Of a stretch of DNA of 64,000 nt, positions 24,243 through 35,311 are shown piece after piece; the first letter of the stretch is position 1, and each line of letters begins with the position of its first letter. The position numbers and the translations under genes were made by a program. The stretch covers positions 3,988,663 to 4,052,662 of the forward strand of contig NC_043744.1 in the NCBI RefSeq assembly GCF_004337985.1. Direction: 5' to 3'. Origin of the DNA: Pyricularia pennisetigena. Its lineage: Eukaryota; Ascomycota; Sordariomycetes; Magnaporthales; Pyriculariaceae. The notes below the pieces were generated by a model. It saw only the letters and a list, made by a program, of their open reading frames with translations, ran no database searches and was not told the origin of the DNA.

Positions 24243-25904
24243 ATGGCGACCGTCGCCCCGCCGCCCTCCAAGCGGCAACGCCGCGAGCAGGCCGCCAGAG
24301 CCACCACCCAACAGGACGTGACGGCGGTCCTCGCCCCTCCGACAGGCTCCTTCCGGGCCCGCTTCGTCTCTGGCTCTGACGGCTCGCCCCTAGCGGACGC
24401 CGTGGAGATCCCGCTGGCCGATGCCTCGGAGAAGAACGTGTCGCTGCTGCTCAACACCCTCCTGGGCCGCGATGCCGACGAGTCCGTCCCCTACCGCTTC
24501 CGCATCCTGCTACCCCCCAGCAAGGACAACAAGGAGGAGATAGTCATAGACAGCTACCCTTCGGACCTTGGGGCGCTGCTGCGCCAGCACGGCATCGAAG
24601 ACGCCTTCGAAACGACGCTGACGCTCGCGGCCGAGCCTCAGGCCGTGTTCAAGGTGCAGGCGGTCAGCCGGTTGGCGCACCGCATCCCAGGCCACGGCGA
24701 GCCTATCCTCTGCGCGCAGTTCAGCCCGGCGTCGTCGGCGCGGCTCGCGACCGGCTCCGGCGACAACACGGCGCGCATATGGGACTCGGAGACGGGGACG
24801 CCCAAGCACACGCTCAAGGGTCACGCCGGCTGGGTCCTTGGCGTGAGCTGGTCGCCCGACGGCACGCGGCTGGCCACGTGCAGCATGGACAAGACGGTGC
24901 GCATCTGGGACCCGGAGACGGGCAAGCAGGTCGGTGCCGAGCTCAAGGGTCACGCAAAGTGGGTTCAGGGCATCGCGTGGGAGCCGCTGCACCTGTGGCG
25001 CGACGGGACCCCGAGGCTGGTGTCGGCGAGCAAGGACTTTACGGCCAGGATATGGACGGTCAACACGGGGCGGACCGAGCACGTGCTGAGCGGACACAAG
25101 GGGAGCGTCAGCTGCGTGCGCTGGGGCGCCGGCAACGGCACCGGCGTCGTGTACACGGCGTCGCACGACAAGACGGTCAAGGTCTGGGACGCCGTCAAGG
25201 GTACCATGCTACACGACCTCAAGGCCCACGCCCATTGGGTCAACCACCTCGCGCTCTCGACCGACTTTGTCTGCCGGACCGGCTTCTTTGACCATACCAA
25301 GACGGTACCTGCCACGGCCGGGGAGAAGACAGCCAAGGCCAAGGAGAGATACGAAAAGGCGGCCAGGGTCGGCGGCAAGATTGTTGAGCGGCTCGTCAGC
25401 GCCAGTGACGACTTTACCATGTATCTGTTTGACCCGTTAAACAATGGGACGAAACCCATCGCCAGAATGATAGGGCACCAAAAGCAGGTCAACCACGTCA
25501 CCTTCTCGCCTGACGGGTCGATGATTGCTAGTGCCGGTTGGGATAACGCCACCAAGCTGTGGAACGCCCGGTACGTTGCTTCCCCCCCAAAACAATCCCC
25601 TAAATTTTCGACAGGATGAAAAGACGCATAAAAGCTGACGATGTTGAACAGAGATGGCAAGTTCATCAACACGCTCCGAGGCCATGTGGCGCCGGTCTAC
25701 CAATGCTCGTTCTCTGCCGATTCGAGGCTGCTAGTTACGGCTTCCAAGGACACCACTCTCAAGGTCTGGAACGTGAGGACGGGCAAGCTTGCAACTGATC
25801 TTCCGGGCCATGAGGATGAGGTCTACGGTGTGGACTGGAGCCCGGACGGCCAGCGCGTCGGATCCGGCGGCAGAGACAAAGCAGTTCGACTTTGGAGAAA
25901 TTAA
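24243..25904 (+). CDS. RSA4: Ribosome assembly protein Rsa4 / Notchless (WD40)
   Basis: Two exons (24243-25570 and 25652-25904) encode 526 residues, near the yeast length (515). Residues ~30-130 form the Notchless N-terminal (UBL-like) domain, with FRARFVSGSDGSPL and YRFRILLPPS. From ~150 onward are WD40 repeats, clearly seen as GSGDNTARIWD, CSMDKTVRIWD, SASKDFTARIWT, ASHDKTVKVWD, SAGWDNATKLWN, TASKDTTLKVWN and SGGRDKAVRLWRN at the C-terminus, together forming an eight-bladed propeller. Family knowledge: Rsa4 sits on pre-60S particles, and its N-terminal domain binds the MIDAS domain of the AAA-ATPase Rea1/Midasin, which removes it during nucleolar to nucleoplasmic maturation. The intron splits an Arg codon between the last two repeats and the phase is correct. 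Confidence 0.95.
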
Positions 25905-26277
25905 GGGCCGAAACGACAATGACAGTACATTAGCTAGATACCCTGACGAACATGACATGATAGAAAATAATAGAGGAATACGAAGACTGAACAAATTGGC
26001 AAATGACCTGGGTATAGAACAAAAAGAAAAGACAAATAGATTAGAGAAGGGAGTCTCCTCTGCGCCGCATTGAAACGAAGCAAAAGTCTAGTCGAATATG
26101 ACGGGGAATGGAACGCAAGAAGCAAGTGTGCAGTGCAGTGAAATAAAGATGAAAAAGAACGAAAAACGAAAAAAAAAAAAAAAAAAACAGAAAGCAAGTT
26201 CGACGGAGCCGGATGACAAGAAGAAAAAAAAAAGAGAAAAAGAATCACGGCCAACGCGTCATCCCCAAGACCAAACC
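25905..26277. other. Convergent 3' intergenic region with an A-rich tract
   Basis: This lies between the stop of RSA4 and the stop of the minus-strand kinase. It is strongly purine/A-rich, with an A18 run at 26170-26187, and probably holds both polyadenylation regions. No gene is seen. Confidence 0.6.
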
Positions 26278-26705
26278 TCAGCGATAGTAATGATCCTTGT
26301 ACTTATCCCACAGCTTATCCCACTGCCCCACCAAGTGCTCCTTGACCCTTGTCGCCGTCGACCTCCTGCGAGACGACGCCTGCACGTTCTGGCCGTCGTA
26401 GTTCAGCCCGTAGAACTGCGCCTGGGACTGCTGGCGGGGCTGGCCCGAGCCGACAAACATGCGGCCAACGGCGTTGTAGGCGCGCCTGACCGGCGGCGTC
26501 AGTCTGGTGCTTTTAGGGCCGCTCGCCGCTCCTCGGCTCGGGATCCTCCCCCTCACTCGCCGCAGCGGGGCCCTTCCCCCGGACGGCGGATCGGGGACAG
26601 GCCTCTGCGATGGGATTGGGCGGATTACGGGCGGTGGTGCGGGTGGTTGCCTGGTAAAGTTGGGGGGGTTATTGAGAGTCAGTGGGAGGCTGGAGCAAGA
26701 GATTG

Positions 26706-26744
<39 letters not shown>

Positions 26745-29329
26745 AGTAGGGAGACAAGATAACTTACCGAGCGTCGTGGTGCATCTGTCTGAGATTGTTC
26801 AAGGGCGGTTGTTGTTGATTATCCGGACCTTGAGACGGGCCTTGTGGCGCTGGGCCCGTCGCCCGGCTGGGGTTGCTGAACAGCTCGGTGCGCAGCAACT
26901 CGGTCTCGTCTCTCATCTTCCGGTCCCAATGCCTTGGATCTGTTTTGCTGTTGATGAGCCTTTCCAGCGCCTCGAAATTCGGGCGCATGTCGGGGTCGTG
27001 GGCCAGGCAATGGCAGAGAGCCTGCCGGAGGACAACGTCGACATGGTCATACTGAGGCCCCATCAGTTCCTTGCCATATGTGTAGATCACTGTGCCGTCT
27101 CCATCGTAGAAAGTTTCCAGTTTTGGCCTAGAGGGTGCAAGAGAGGTCAGCGGTGGAATTTTCGGTTTGCATAGAGTGTAGAGTCGGGAAAGGTGGGCGT
27201 ACTGTGGCACGCGGACTTGGGTAATGAGACACCACATAACTACAGCGGCTTGGTAAACCTGTTTGGGAGCATAGCTAGTCAGTATATGTACGTGACAATT
27301 GGAAAAGAAAAATTGACAGCGGTCATCTCACATTGTGATACTTGTTATATCGCCCGGCTGTGGAATACAGCTTGTTCGTCGGGTCGTGTTGGCGCTCATA
27401 GTAAGGAGCTTCGAATATGTCTAGATAGCTATGGTTAGATATGACATGTCAAGCTGGGATAAAGGTGAAATTTTTATAGAGAAAGCAGCTCACAATCCCA
27501 TTCTTGACAAAATTGCTCCTAGAAGTCGCGTATAATCAGGGTGTTAGCCAATGATACTTGCCACTTTGGAACTATACAATTCACTGGCGAGCAGACGGTG
27601 AAGCAACAGCGTGCGGTTGGGTCATGTTAATGAGCGGGGGCTCCTACCGGTGTCAAAGTCTCGTATTTTCCGCGGTGCCTAAAATCCCATGTGGTTTGAC
27701 TTTATGCATTATTTCTTTTTATCAGCAAACAGCTCATCTTGCCACCAGTTTGTCCACGGCGACTCTGACAACTCACACATCATCTCTGTTCACAACTTCT
27801 GCCACTCCAAAATCGCCAATTTTGAAGACTGGCAGCGTATCGTGCTCAACACCGTTGATGTCCACATTACCAATGAGGACATTACATGGGTCAATGTCAA
27901 AATGAATCACGGCACGAGAAGACGGCTCGCTGAAGTCGGCATATTCCTCTGCGTCGGTTTCAAGGCCTTGTGAGGTCTCACTCACGACGGCGCCGTCATA
28001 TTGCGGTGCATTCTTGTCCGGCCACGCCATGGCGACGCAGCCCTTGAACACTATGAACAGGGTCAGCTGGTATCTCCGGGTCTGGGAGTAGCGAGACGGC
28101 TCGTCCGTATGATACTTACAGCACTTGAAAATTTGCCATAGAATCTGTGAGTTGAGTTTCAACCGGCGCTCGACGAGCGTGCAAATGAGCTTGTCCACGT
28201 CTCCCTTCCCCATGAACTCCAGAACCAGAATATCATCGCTCTCATCAAGCGCTCGGGTACGAGGGTCTGAGGATAGCATGTTAGCCCTCAGACGGTCAAG
28301 ACTAACTCTCTGGAGGATGTGCATCCGGCCGGTCAGTTTTGTCAAAAGTTTCTTTTCACCAGCCAGCCCAAAATCAGACGTCGCCGATGGTGGATACAAG
28401 TCCATCTTCACGACGACCCTACGGGTCTGGCCAAATCTGTCAATGCATCTGAACTAAAAGCCACAAAAAAACTTAGATGGATTAGCATGTTGCGCAATCG
28501 AAGAGTGGGATATGTCACGCAGACTTACCAGTGCTGCCAGGCCGTGACCTCCTACCCCGAGAAACTTCTCAAACTCGAAACCTGCTGCAGCCAAGGAATT
28601 CCTCATAGGAGTTATCCGTTCGTCCGCATCTTGTAGCCGAGACGCGGCCCTGGAGGATGGAGCATCTCGAAACGCTGGGCGAGCGAGACCCCGTCCTATC
28701 CGCATGTCGTCCTCCACGACCTGCATCGCCAGACCCGGCCATCTGGAAGATTTTGGCTGCACGATACTCTCCGAGACTTGATCGAGATGGCCTGGGTGAT
28801 CCCTCTGGCGCGGATCACCCACATGGAATATCTTGTAGAAAGCCGCCAACTTCCTGATGACATGGCTGTCTAGTTTCACGCGTCCCTTGAGGAACTGCTT
28901 CGTATAGTCGTCTTGCTCATTTGTCGGAACGTTATCGCGCAGATGAAGAATCTGGTCCATGCGGGTGAGACGTGAGCCTCTCAGAGTCCACTCCAACAAT
29001 TCCTTGTGGCCTTTCAGCATGGCAACGATGCGGTCGCGGTGGAGCATGTACTCGGCGTCGACGGCAGCCTGTACCCCGTGAGGTGTTGGGGGTGGCGCTC
29101 GTGCCGTAAGGTTTGCCAAGACCTCCTGATGGCGGGTTTTCTCCCTGTCGTATTTTGCCAGGACAAGCTCCGTTGCAAGCTTCTCGACTTGTACGGTGTA
29201 TGCCCAGCGCAGATCATTCTGCGTCTCTACCTCCTGCTGTGCCTTTCCTTCTGCTTGAAGGCGACCCCACTCCACGATGCATTGCTCGGACACGAGCCGA
29301 CTTCGATTCAAAAATTCGTTTCGATCCAT
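26278..29329 (-). CDS. Divergent fungal protein-kinase-like protein
   Basis: Eight exons fit by frame: 29329-28529, 28453-28120, 28050-27779, 27518-27494, 27420-27332, 27258-27203, 27127-26768, 26650-26278; about 769 residues. Residues 1-250 are helical and charged with no known domain. A kinase domain follows: Gly-rich loop LGVGGHGLAAL (257-267), VVVK with Lys283, catalytic loop HFDIDPCNV (428-436), and DFG (458-460). HRD is HFD and the usual Lys of DxKPxN is Asp (DIDPCN), while catalytic Asp430, Asn435 and DFG remain, so activity is possible but unproven. The C-lobe motif HDPDMRPNFEALERLI is typical. The tail is Pro/Gln-rich and ends in a basic/aromatic segment. Introns 2 (69 nt) and 6 (75 nt) are in frame and stop-free. 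Intron 7 carries a 37-nt homopolymer. No orthologue name is offered; the 25-nt exon 4 is the least certain. Confidence 0.75.
26706..26742. repeat. 37-nt poly-A homopolymer inside an intron of the kinase-like gene
   Basis: The run of A on the plus strand is a T37 tract in the sense of the minus-strand gene. It lies within the intron 26767-26651, between its donor and its CTGAC-like branch region. Confidence 0.93.
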
Positions 29330-29874
29330 TGTGAATCATGAATGGGTGCAATAATCGTATACTCGGTGTATCTTGTCGTGGCGACTGTGTTGCGGCTTAC
29401 GTATGAAGATTATGTTAAAGAATATCAAGATGTGAGAGAACGAATGATTTCTCAAAGAGAATGTTTATTAAGTCCAGGTAGATCTTTCGGCCGGTAAAGA
29501 TGTCAAAACATGCAGGTCGTGATGTATGCACCTGTTAAACAACCGTTGTAGACAAAGGAACCTGAATGAGCTGGGCCTCTTTCAGAAGCCATAGATATCT
29601 GAAAACAGCAATTAGCACTGCTACAATGGCTATCTGGTATCTACCTCTACACAATCCACGATGCATTTGTACATGGCAAGTAGCCAAAGAACAAAGACTT
29701 TTGATTGACGTTGACAAAGAGAATAAAATTTTTGATGCGTCTGGAATTCGAGTGATGAAGATGGACGTGACTGCATGCGGATTTTCCTGAACCCATTGTT
29801 GAAGCAATTGAGGAGCCGAAGCCATGTACGCATGCACAAGAAAGTGGGCGTGCAAGTCCTATCTGGAAAGCTAC

Positions 29875-30016
29875 ACCTGACTCTGAGTCGCCTTCTATTG
29901 GTGAGCGGTCGTTTTAAGTCTTTTCACCTTTAACCATAGTCTGTTTGGAAGAGAACCTGACTCTGAGTCTTCTGTTATTGGTGAGCGTGTTCATTTAAAT
30001 CTTTTCCCTTGAACCA
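29875..30016. repeat. Imperfect ~80-bp tandem direct repeat
   Basis: Two copies beginning CCTGACTCTGAGTC lie about 80 bp apart (starting near 29875 and 29955). Both continue with TATTGGTGAGCG and then a T-rich segment ending in AACCAT. The copies differ by small insertions and substitutions. Confidence 0.75.
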
Positions 30017-30808
30017 TGTAACCATCTTGGGAGATTGCTGACCGATCGGATGGTATTATGGGACGAAGTGGAGAGCAGATGGAACAGTAGGCAGGTGTTG
30101 GACGGACTGAAATAGGGGTTTCACACTAATCTCAACCGAAAACAATATGCCGGGGTACTTGTCAAGCTGCATCATACGTCTTGCAGATACCGAGCGACAA
30201 AAGATGTCTGTCTTTGGTGTGTTGCAATTGTGAATGAGGCCAGCAACCAATGACAGAGATTTGGAGAGCGTCTGGTATGGTATTGGTTTGGTACTTCTCA
30301 GGGAAACCGCTGGGGTAAACCTCGCTGAAACCGTCGGGGAATTGTCACAAACAAACCAACAAAGCACGTGCCTCGCGTCTCCAGCTCTTACCGTATAACC
30401 TTGGCGGATTGAGATGACGTAGGCCCTAGTCGTTGCGGTGTTGCGGCAGGTGCAATCGCGTGGTCAGTGAAAGCCACTTGGGCCAGCGGCATCTCATCCC
30501 AGTTGCCCGAGCTAAGAAAGAGTTGAGGTGTTCACGGTCGTGCAGGCCCACATTAGATGGGTCTGTACTCTGATGATCTATCTGGTCGACGAGGCAAATT
30601 GTTTCTTTATTTCTAGTCCGGAGTGAGGGAGGACCAGGGTTTGGACGGCAAAGGTGACGACCATTATGATGACATGTAAGAGGCGAGATAAGGCCCGACT
30701 GCAACGCCTGCAATGCTTTTTTTCGTGTCGCCATCCACTTTCTTCTGTTGTTTCTCACCTTCATCATAACCACCTAACCACCTAATATTAATACAACATC
30801 TAAGGAGG

Positions 30809-30848
<40 letters not shown>
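30809..30848. repeat. 40-nt poly-A homopolymer
   Basis: Uninterrupted run of A about 480 bp upstream of the exchanger start codon. No adjacent element was identified. Confidence 0.93.
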
Positions 30849-30850
<2 letters not shown>

Positions 30851-31324
30851 AAGAACTTCGAACCCGTGCCATTTCTTTTCTTCTTAGCCTTGTACTTTTC
30901 GCCCCCACCCCCCCAATCTCCATAAATAATTGACTGGGTGATCATCAAAACAAACTGTGCTTGCATTTTGCGTGGCATTCAAGATTTCGCCGAGGCGGCC
31001 CCCCAAGTCTTGTCTACTGCTGGCAAAAAAGCTTAGCGTACAACCGTGGCGTTGATTCGTTGTGAAGCCGACATCCGACCCTCGAAATCTCCAGTTACTT
31101 TTTCTTGAACCCACCAAGCTTTGGAGGTTGTTCCATCACGCGATAAGACCTCGTACCCCCCCAGCGCCCGCGACTCGGTGTCCACCTGGTGTGTAAGAAA
31201 TGCGTATGTATTCTTGCTCGTGTCGACACCCTCCCGAATCATTTCGGCACGCCTTCCGACTTGATTTATCCTCAAATTGCAGTATTCCTGCGTCCGGACT
31301 AATTCAACGCACTAACGACGATTG

Positions 31325-34041
31325 ATGGTTTTTCGTCCAGACCGTATTCGCAGATGGGCGCGAGAGAAAGCCCACGGCCGAGCCCCTTCGACCACCGAAT
31401 TTCACAAGCAGCCATCCCGACAGGGCACCAACGGGTCCGGAACCCGATCAATTGCGCCCAGTGCTCACTCGGGCACAACAGCCGGTGGAAACAATCTCAG
31501 CAGCACCCGCGATGATGCTGCCATCAACACCCTCGACCCCCCGCCGTCCACCCTAGACGGCGGCGGCATAGAAAGCTCCAAGCCTGCAGATGACTACAAA
31601 CAAAAAAATGTCGCCGCGCGCTTCGGAATCACGGTCAAGGAGATTTTGTTCTCCAACTACCTGAATGTGCTTCTCGTTTTTGTCCCCGTCGGGATCGCGG
31701 CGCGCTTTGCACATTTGTCCGGTGGCATCATTTTTGCCATGAACGCCATCGCAATTGTGCCCTTGGCTGGACTGCTGTCTCATGCGACCGAGAGCGTCGC
31801 ACGTAGACTTGGCGACACTGTCGGCGCGTTGCTGAATGTCACTTTTGGTAACGCTGTGGAGCTGATCATCTTCATCATTGCTCTTGTAAAGAATGGTACG
31901 TATTTATTTGACTTTGACATTTTTTAAAATTTCTGTCGATCTAGGCCCCAATTCTCGTGACTAACAGGGTCATTTTTTTTTTTTTTGTTTTTTTTATTAC
32001 AGAAATCCGAATCGTGCAAGCCTCGCTATTGGGGTCGATTCTAGCCAATCTGCTATTAATTCTAGGCATGTGTTTTCTGCTCGGTGGCCTGCGCTTCCGA
32101 GAGCAGATTTACAACTCAACCGTCACCCAGATGAGTTCCTGCCTGCTGAGTCTGGCCGTCATGAGCTTGTTGCTCCCAACGGCATTCCATGCCAGCTTCA
32201 GTAAGGAACCCGATCTGTATATCCTTGGGCTAACCCCATTCAGGCCGTGATGGGATGATTTGGTTATGGCAGTATGAGATGAATGCAAACCGCATTTTGC
32301 AGACATTGCATGTTGTACCCGTGCTAGAGCTCGTCCAGAGATGGTAGTGATATGCTGACGGCAGATTTCTAGGCAACACGGATCTTGCGGACGACAAGGT
32401 TCTGCAGGTATCTCGAGGTACCAGTGTGATTCTGCTACTGGTGTATGCCCTCTACCTTGTGTTCCAGTTGAGATCACATGCCTACATGTACGAATCTACG
32501 CCTCAGCATATCATTGATCAGGAGATGGTACCCGGACCAGCAGCCAACTACTTCAACTCTTCGGGCTCCGATTCTTCGAGCTCCTCATCTTCCGACACGG
32601 ACTCTTCGGGGCGTTCACGCAGCACGGCCAAACGTATCAAGAGGAAAATCAAGCGAGCCACTACCAGGAAGCATAGTATCTCTTCCCAGAGTACTGGGCC
32701 ATCTGCTGAAGGCTCCTCTACTGCTGAAAAAGTCGCCAGCCGAGACGAGCCAGTTTCTGCTCAGCCATCACCGGACATTGTTTTGGTTCCGTCCGAACTT
32801 GTCGAGGCAGTTCCGGCCGATGACGAGGGAGAGGGAGGTTCAGGCGCAGAACGTCAGCTCAAGAAGGATCGCAAACGAAGAAAGCATCATAAGCGTCGCC
32901 GTTCCAGTGGCGCAGTATCTTCCAGGAAGAATGAGCAGCAGAAGTCTGTGGCCGCACCAAAAACCAATCCAGCCATTGCAGACACCGATGGAGAGCCGCG
33001 TCGCGTAGACTTTGCCGTTTCGCCCAGTATTGAGGCTCAGACAGAAATCCCACAGCGACCATTCCTCCTTCGAGCTTTGCGACCGACGCTTTCCAAGACC
33101 ATGTCACAGAATGTCTTTTCCCAGCCTCCGCCGCAAAACTCACCATCGATCGGTCATGCGGCAGCGTCATCAACCAGCCAGAGCCATCGGGGACCCCGGC
33201 GTGCGTCGTCTCTGCCGAACTTTGAACAGACACAGCGTCTGGCACCTGGTGCTATACCGCCCATAATCCCAGTCATTGTGAATAGTCACCAACGAACCCA
33301 GGTAGCGGGCGAGGACGGCGGCGGCATAAGCAAGCGTCAAGACGAGGAGGATGAGCATCATGATATTTCGCGAACCACAGCCGTGCTGCTCCTACTCGTG
33401 TCGACAGGGCTCGTCGCAGTGTGCGCCGAGTTTATGGTAGACGCCATCAATGAGGTGGTGCACGAGGGATCGGTCGTGTCAGAGGCCTTTATCGGTCTTA
33501 TCCTCCTGCCTATCGTGGGCAATGCGGCCGAGCACACCACGGCCGTGACAGTAGCAATGAAGAACAAGATGGATCTGGCAATCGGCGTCGCCTTGGGCAG
33601 CTCTATTCAGATCGCAATCTTCATCACACCGCTCGTCGTCATTCTAGGGTGGTGCATGGGCAAGGAGATGTCCCTATACTTTACGCTGTTCGAAACGGTC
33701 AGCATGTTCGTGAGCGCGTTCATCGTCAACTTCCTCGTGCTTGACGGGCGGAGTAATTATCTGGAGGGTGCTTTGTTGTAAGTTTGTTTTACTTGATCGT
33801 CACATGTTTTAGAGATGTAAAGGCTGACGGGATGAATTTACGCAGATGTTGCGCGTATGTCATCATTGCGGTTGCCGCCTTCTTTTATCCGAATGCTGAG
33901 GCGGCCAATCTGCTAGGCGGTGGCAGCGACTCACACAACACGACAGCGACGTCGACGGCGGCGGCGGCGACAACCGCTGCAGCTACGGTGGCTGGACGTG
34001 CGGTTTTGGAGACGGCGGCAGCCTTTCTAGGAACCTCATGA
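31325..34041 (+). CDS. VCX1: Vacuolar Ca2+/H+ exchanger (CaCA/CAX family, VCX1-like) with long cytosolic loop
   Basis: Four exons (31325-31895, 32003-32200, 32373-33777, 33846-34041) encode 789 residues. After a hydrophilic Ser/Thr-rich N-terminus (~1-105), the first alpha repeat carries GNAVELIIFIIAL (about 175-187) and the second carries GNAAEH (near 638), the two conserved CAX motifs. Membrane segments include VLLVFVPVGIAARF, LGSILANLLLILGMCFLLGG, VILLLVYALYLVF and, after the loop, TTAVLLLLVSTGLVAV. The loop between the halves is about 295 residues, Ser-rich then Lys/Arg/His-rich, much longer than in yeast Vcx1 (411 residues in total). The family moves Ca2+ into the vacuole using the proton gradient. 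The C-terminus is Ala/Thr-rich. The loop may carry phosphorylation or autoinhibitory sites (inference). All splice phases agree. Confidence 0.9.
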
Positions 34042-35311
34042 CAGTGAGCCCCACCTGTCTTGGTACTCGGGCGGGAAAAGTAGACTCTTGAGCTCTTGAG
34101 GGCAAATTTGATGCTCTTCGCCCCTTGTTTGTGTTCTATTGTTTTCTTTGTAACAAATTTGAAGAAGGCCGAAAAATGAGCCCTTTGAAATTGCGCTGAT
34201 CGGATTGAGGTTGACTATTCTGGCACATTTGTTTATTTGATGGCCCCGTACATGCAATGCAAGTCCTGCTAGTCAGGATATCGAAATACATAATCGCGAT
34301 GATTTGTCAATGCAACTTCCAAGCCCTTTTGAGTACTTGTCTCAGGAGATTGCGTAGATTATGGTGGTCTGACTGCAAACCATAGACAGACGTAGGAATG
34401 ATAAGCGAAGAGAAACAGGAACAGATTCACAGGAAATACCATGGATCTCAAATAGTAATCTAAGCCTGCGTCACAGGAGATTAACAGGCAGCAGAACCTA
34501 ATCCCGCAGGTCAACATCAGCAGCTCCACCGAAAAGGCTCGGCGGCTGGGGCTAAACGGCGCGGCATTGAGGAGGCGGTGCGGGGGAGGCTGGACGATTC
34601 GGGAAGGTCGTAAAACATCGCATCTTGGGATGTTGGACGGTGTTGTCTTTGCGCTTTTCTTTTGCAATATCTTTTATGATTGAGGTGCGGAAGAAGCAAT
34701 CTCGGACGCGGGTGGCCGACTCGCCGGGCTGCCTTGGATCCAAATACAAACACCGAAAATGGGCTCAAGCAGGTATCTTAAAGAGAGAGGAATGGCCCTC
34801 GAGCAAAAGGGGTCAAACAAAGATTGGGGTAACGCGGATGTGCCCTTGCAGGAAACACCTGATAAAGGAGGTCTGGTAGGACAAGACTTTGATACTGTAC
34901 ATTTTGGTGGATATGGGGTTACCTACCAGCCGGCGACCGGCTACCCCAACTTCCGCCTTCTTTTTATAGGCTGGTAGCAACAGACGTGATGAGTGCCAAG
35001 TCGAATTCTTGGAGTTGGCAATGCAGCTGTCCATGGAGAAAAAGGAAACTCGCCAGAACCCATGTAGCTTTCGGGTGGGCATTGGTCGGTCCCAAATGCG
35101 GCCCGTCAGCACCGTGTTATTGTTCTCGTTGCCTTCACCCCCCCCAGACTAGGTAGGTGGCTTGGCATTCAAGTAAATAAAAAAAGCAACCTCCCGTCCT
35201 CCCGTTCCGCTTCCCCTTCCCCTCACTGCGCCACCCTCCTCGCTCTCTTCTCTTCCCCATCGGTCCCAGCCCCGACTTCCTGAACGCGACCCGCCTCTCG
35301 CTTGACACAAG
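34042..35311. promoter_or_regulatory. Intergenic region upstream of the carboxypeptidase gene
   Basis: No gene is seen. The last ~120 bp before the start codon (35190-35311) are strongly CT-rich on the plus strand, a pattern common in leaders and core promoters of well-expressed fungal genes. Confidence 0.5.

Larger units (their letters stand above)
29330..31324. other. Divergent intergenic region with an 80-bp tandem duplication and a poly-A tract
   Basis: No gene is recognised in this 2-kb spacer between divergent genes. It contains the imperfect duplication at 29875-30016 and the A40 tract at 30809-30848, plus the promoters of the kinase-like gene and the Ca2+/H+ exchanger. Confidence 0.55.

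Noticed and set aside
24510..25166. 218-codon antisense frame within RSA4
   Set aside because: Shadow of GC-rich WD40 coding sequence.
32478..33008. 176-codon alternative frame within the exchanger gene
   Set aside because: Lies inside the Ser-rich loop exon in another frame; composition is a shadow of repeated codons.
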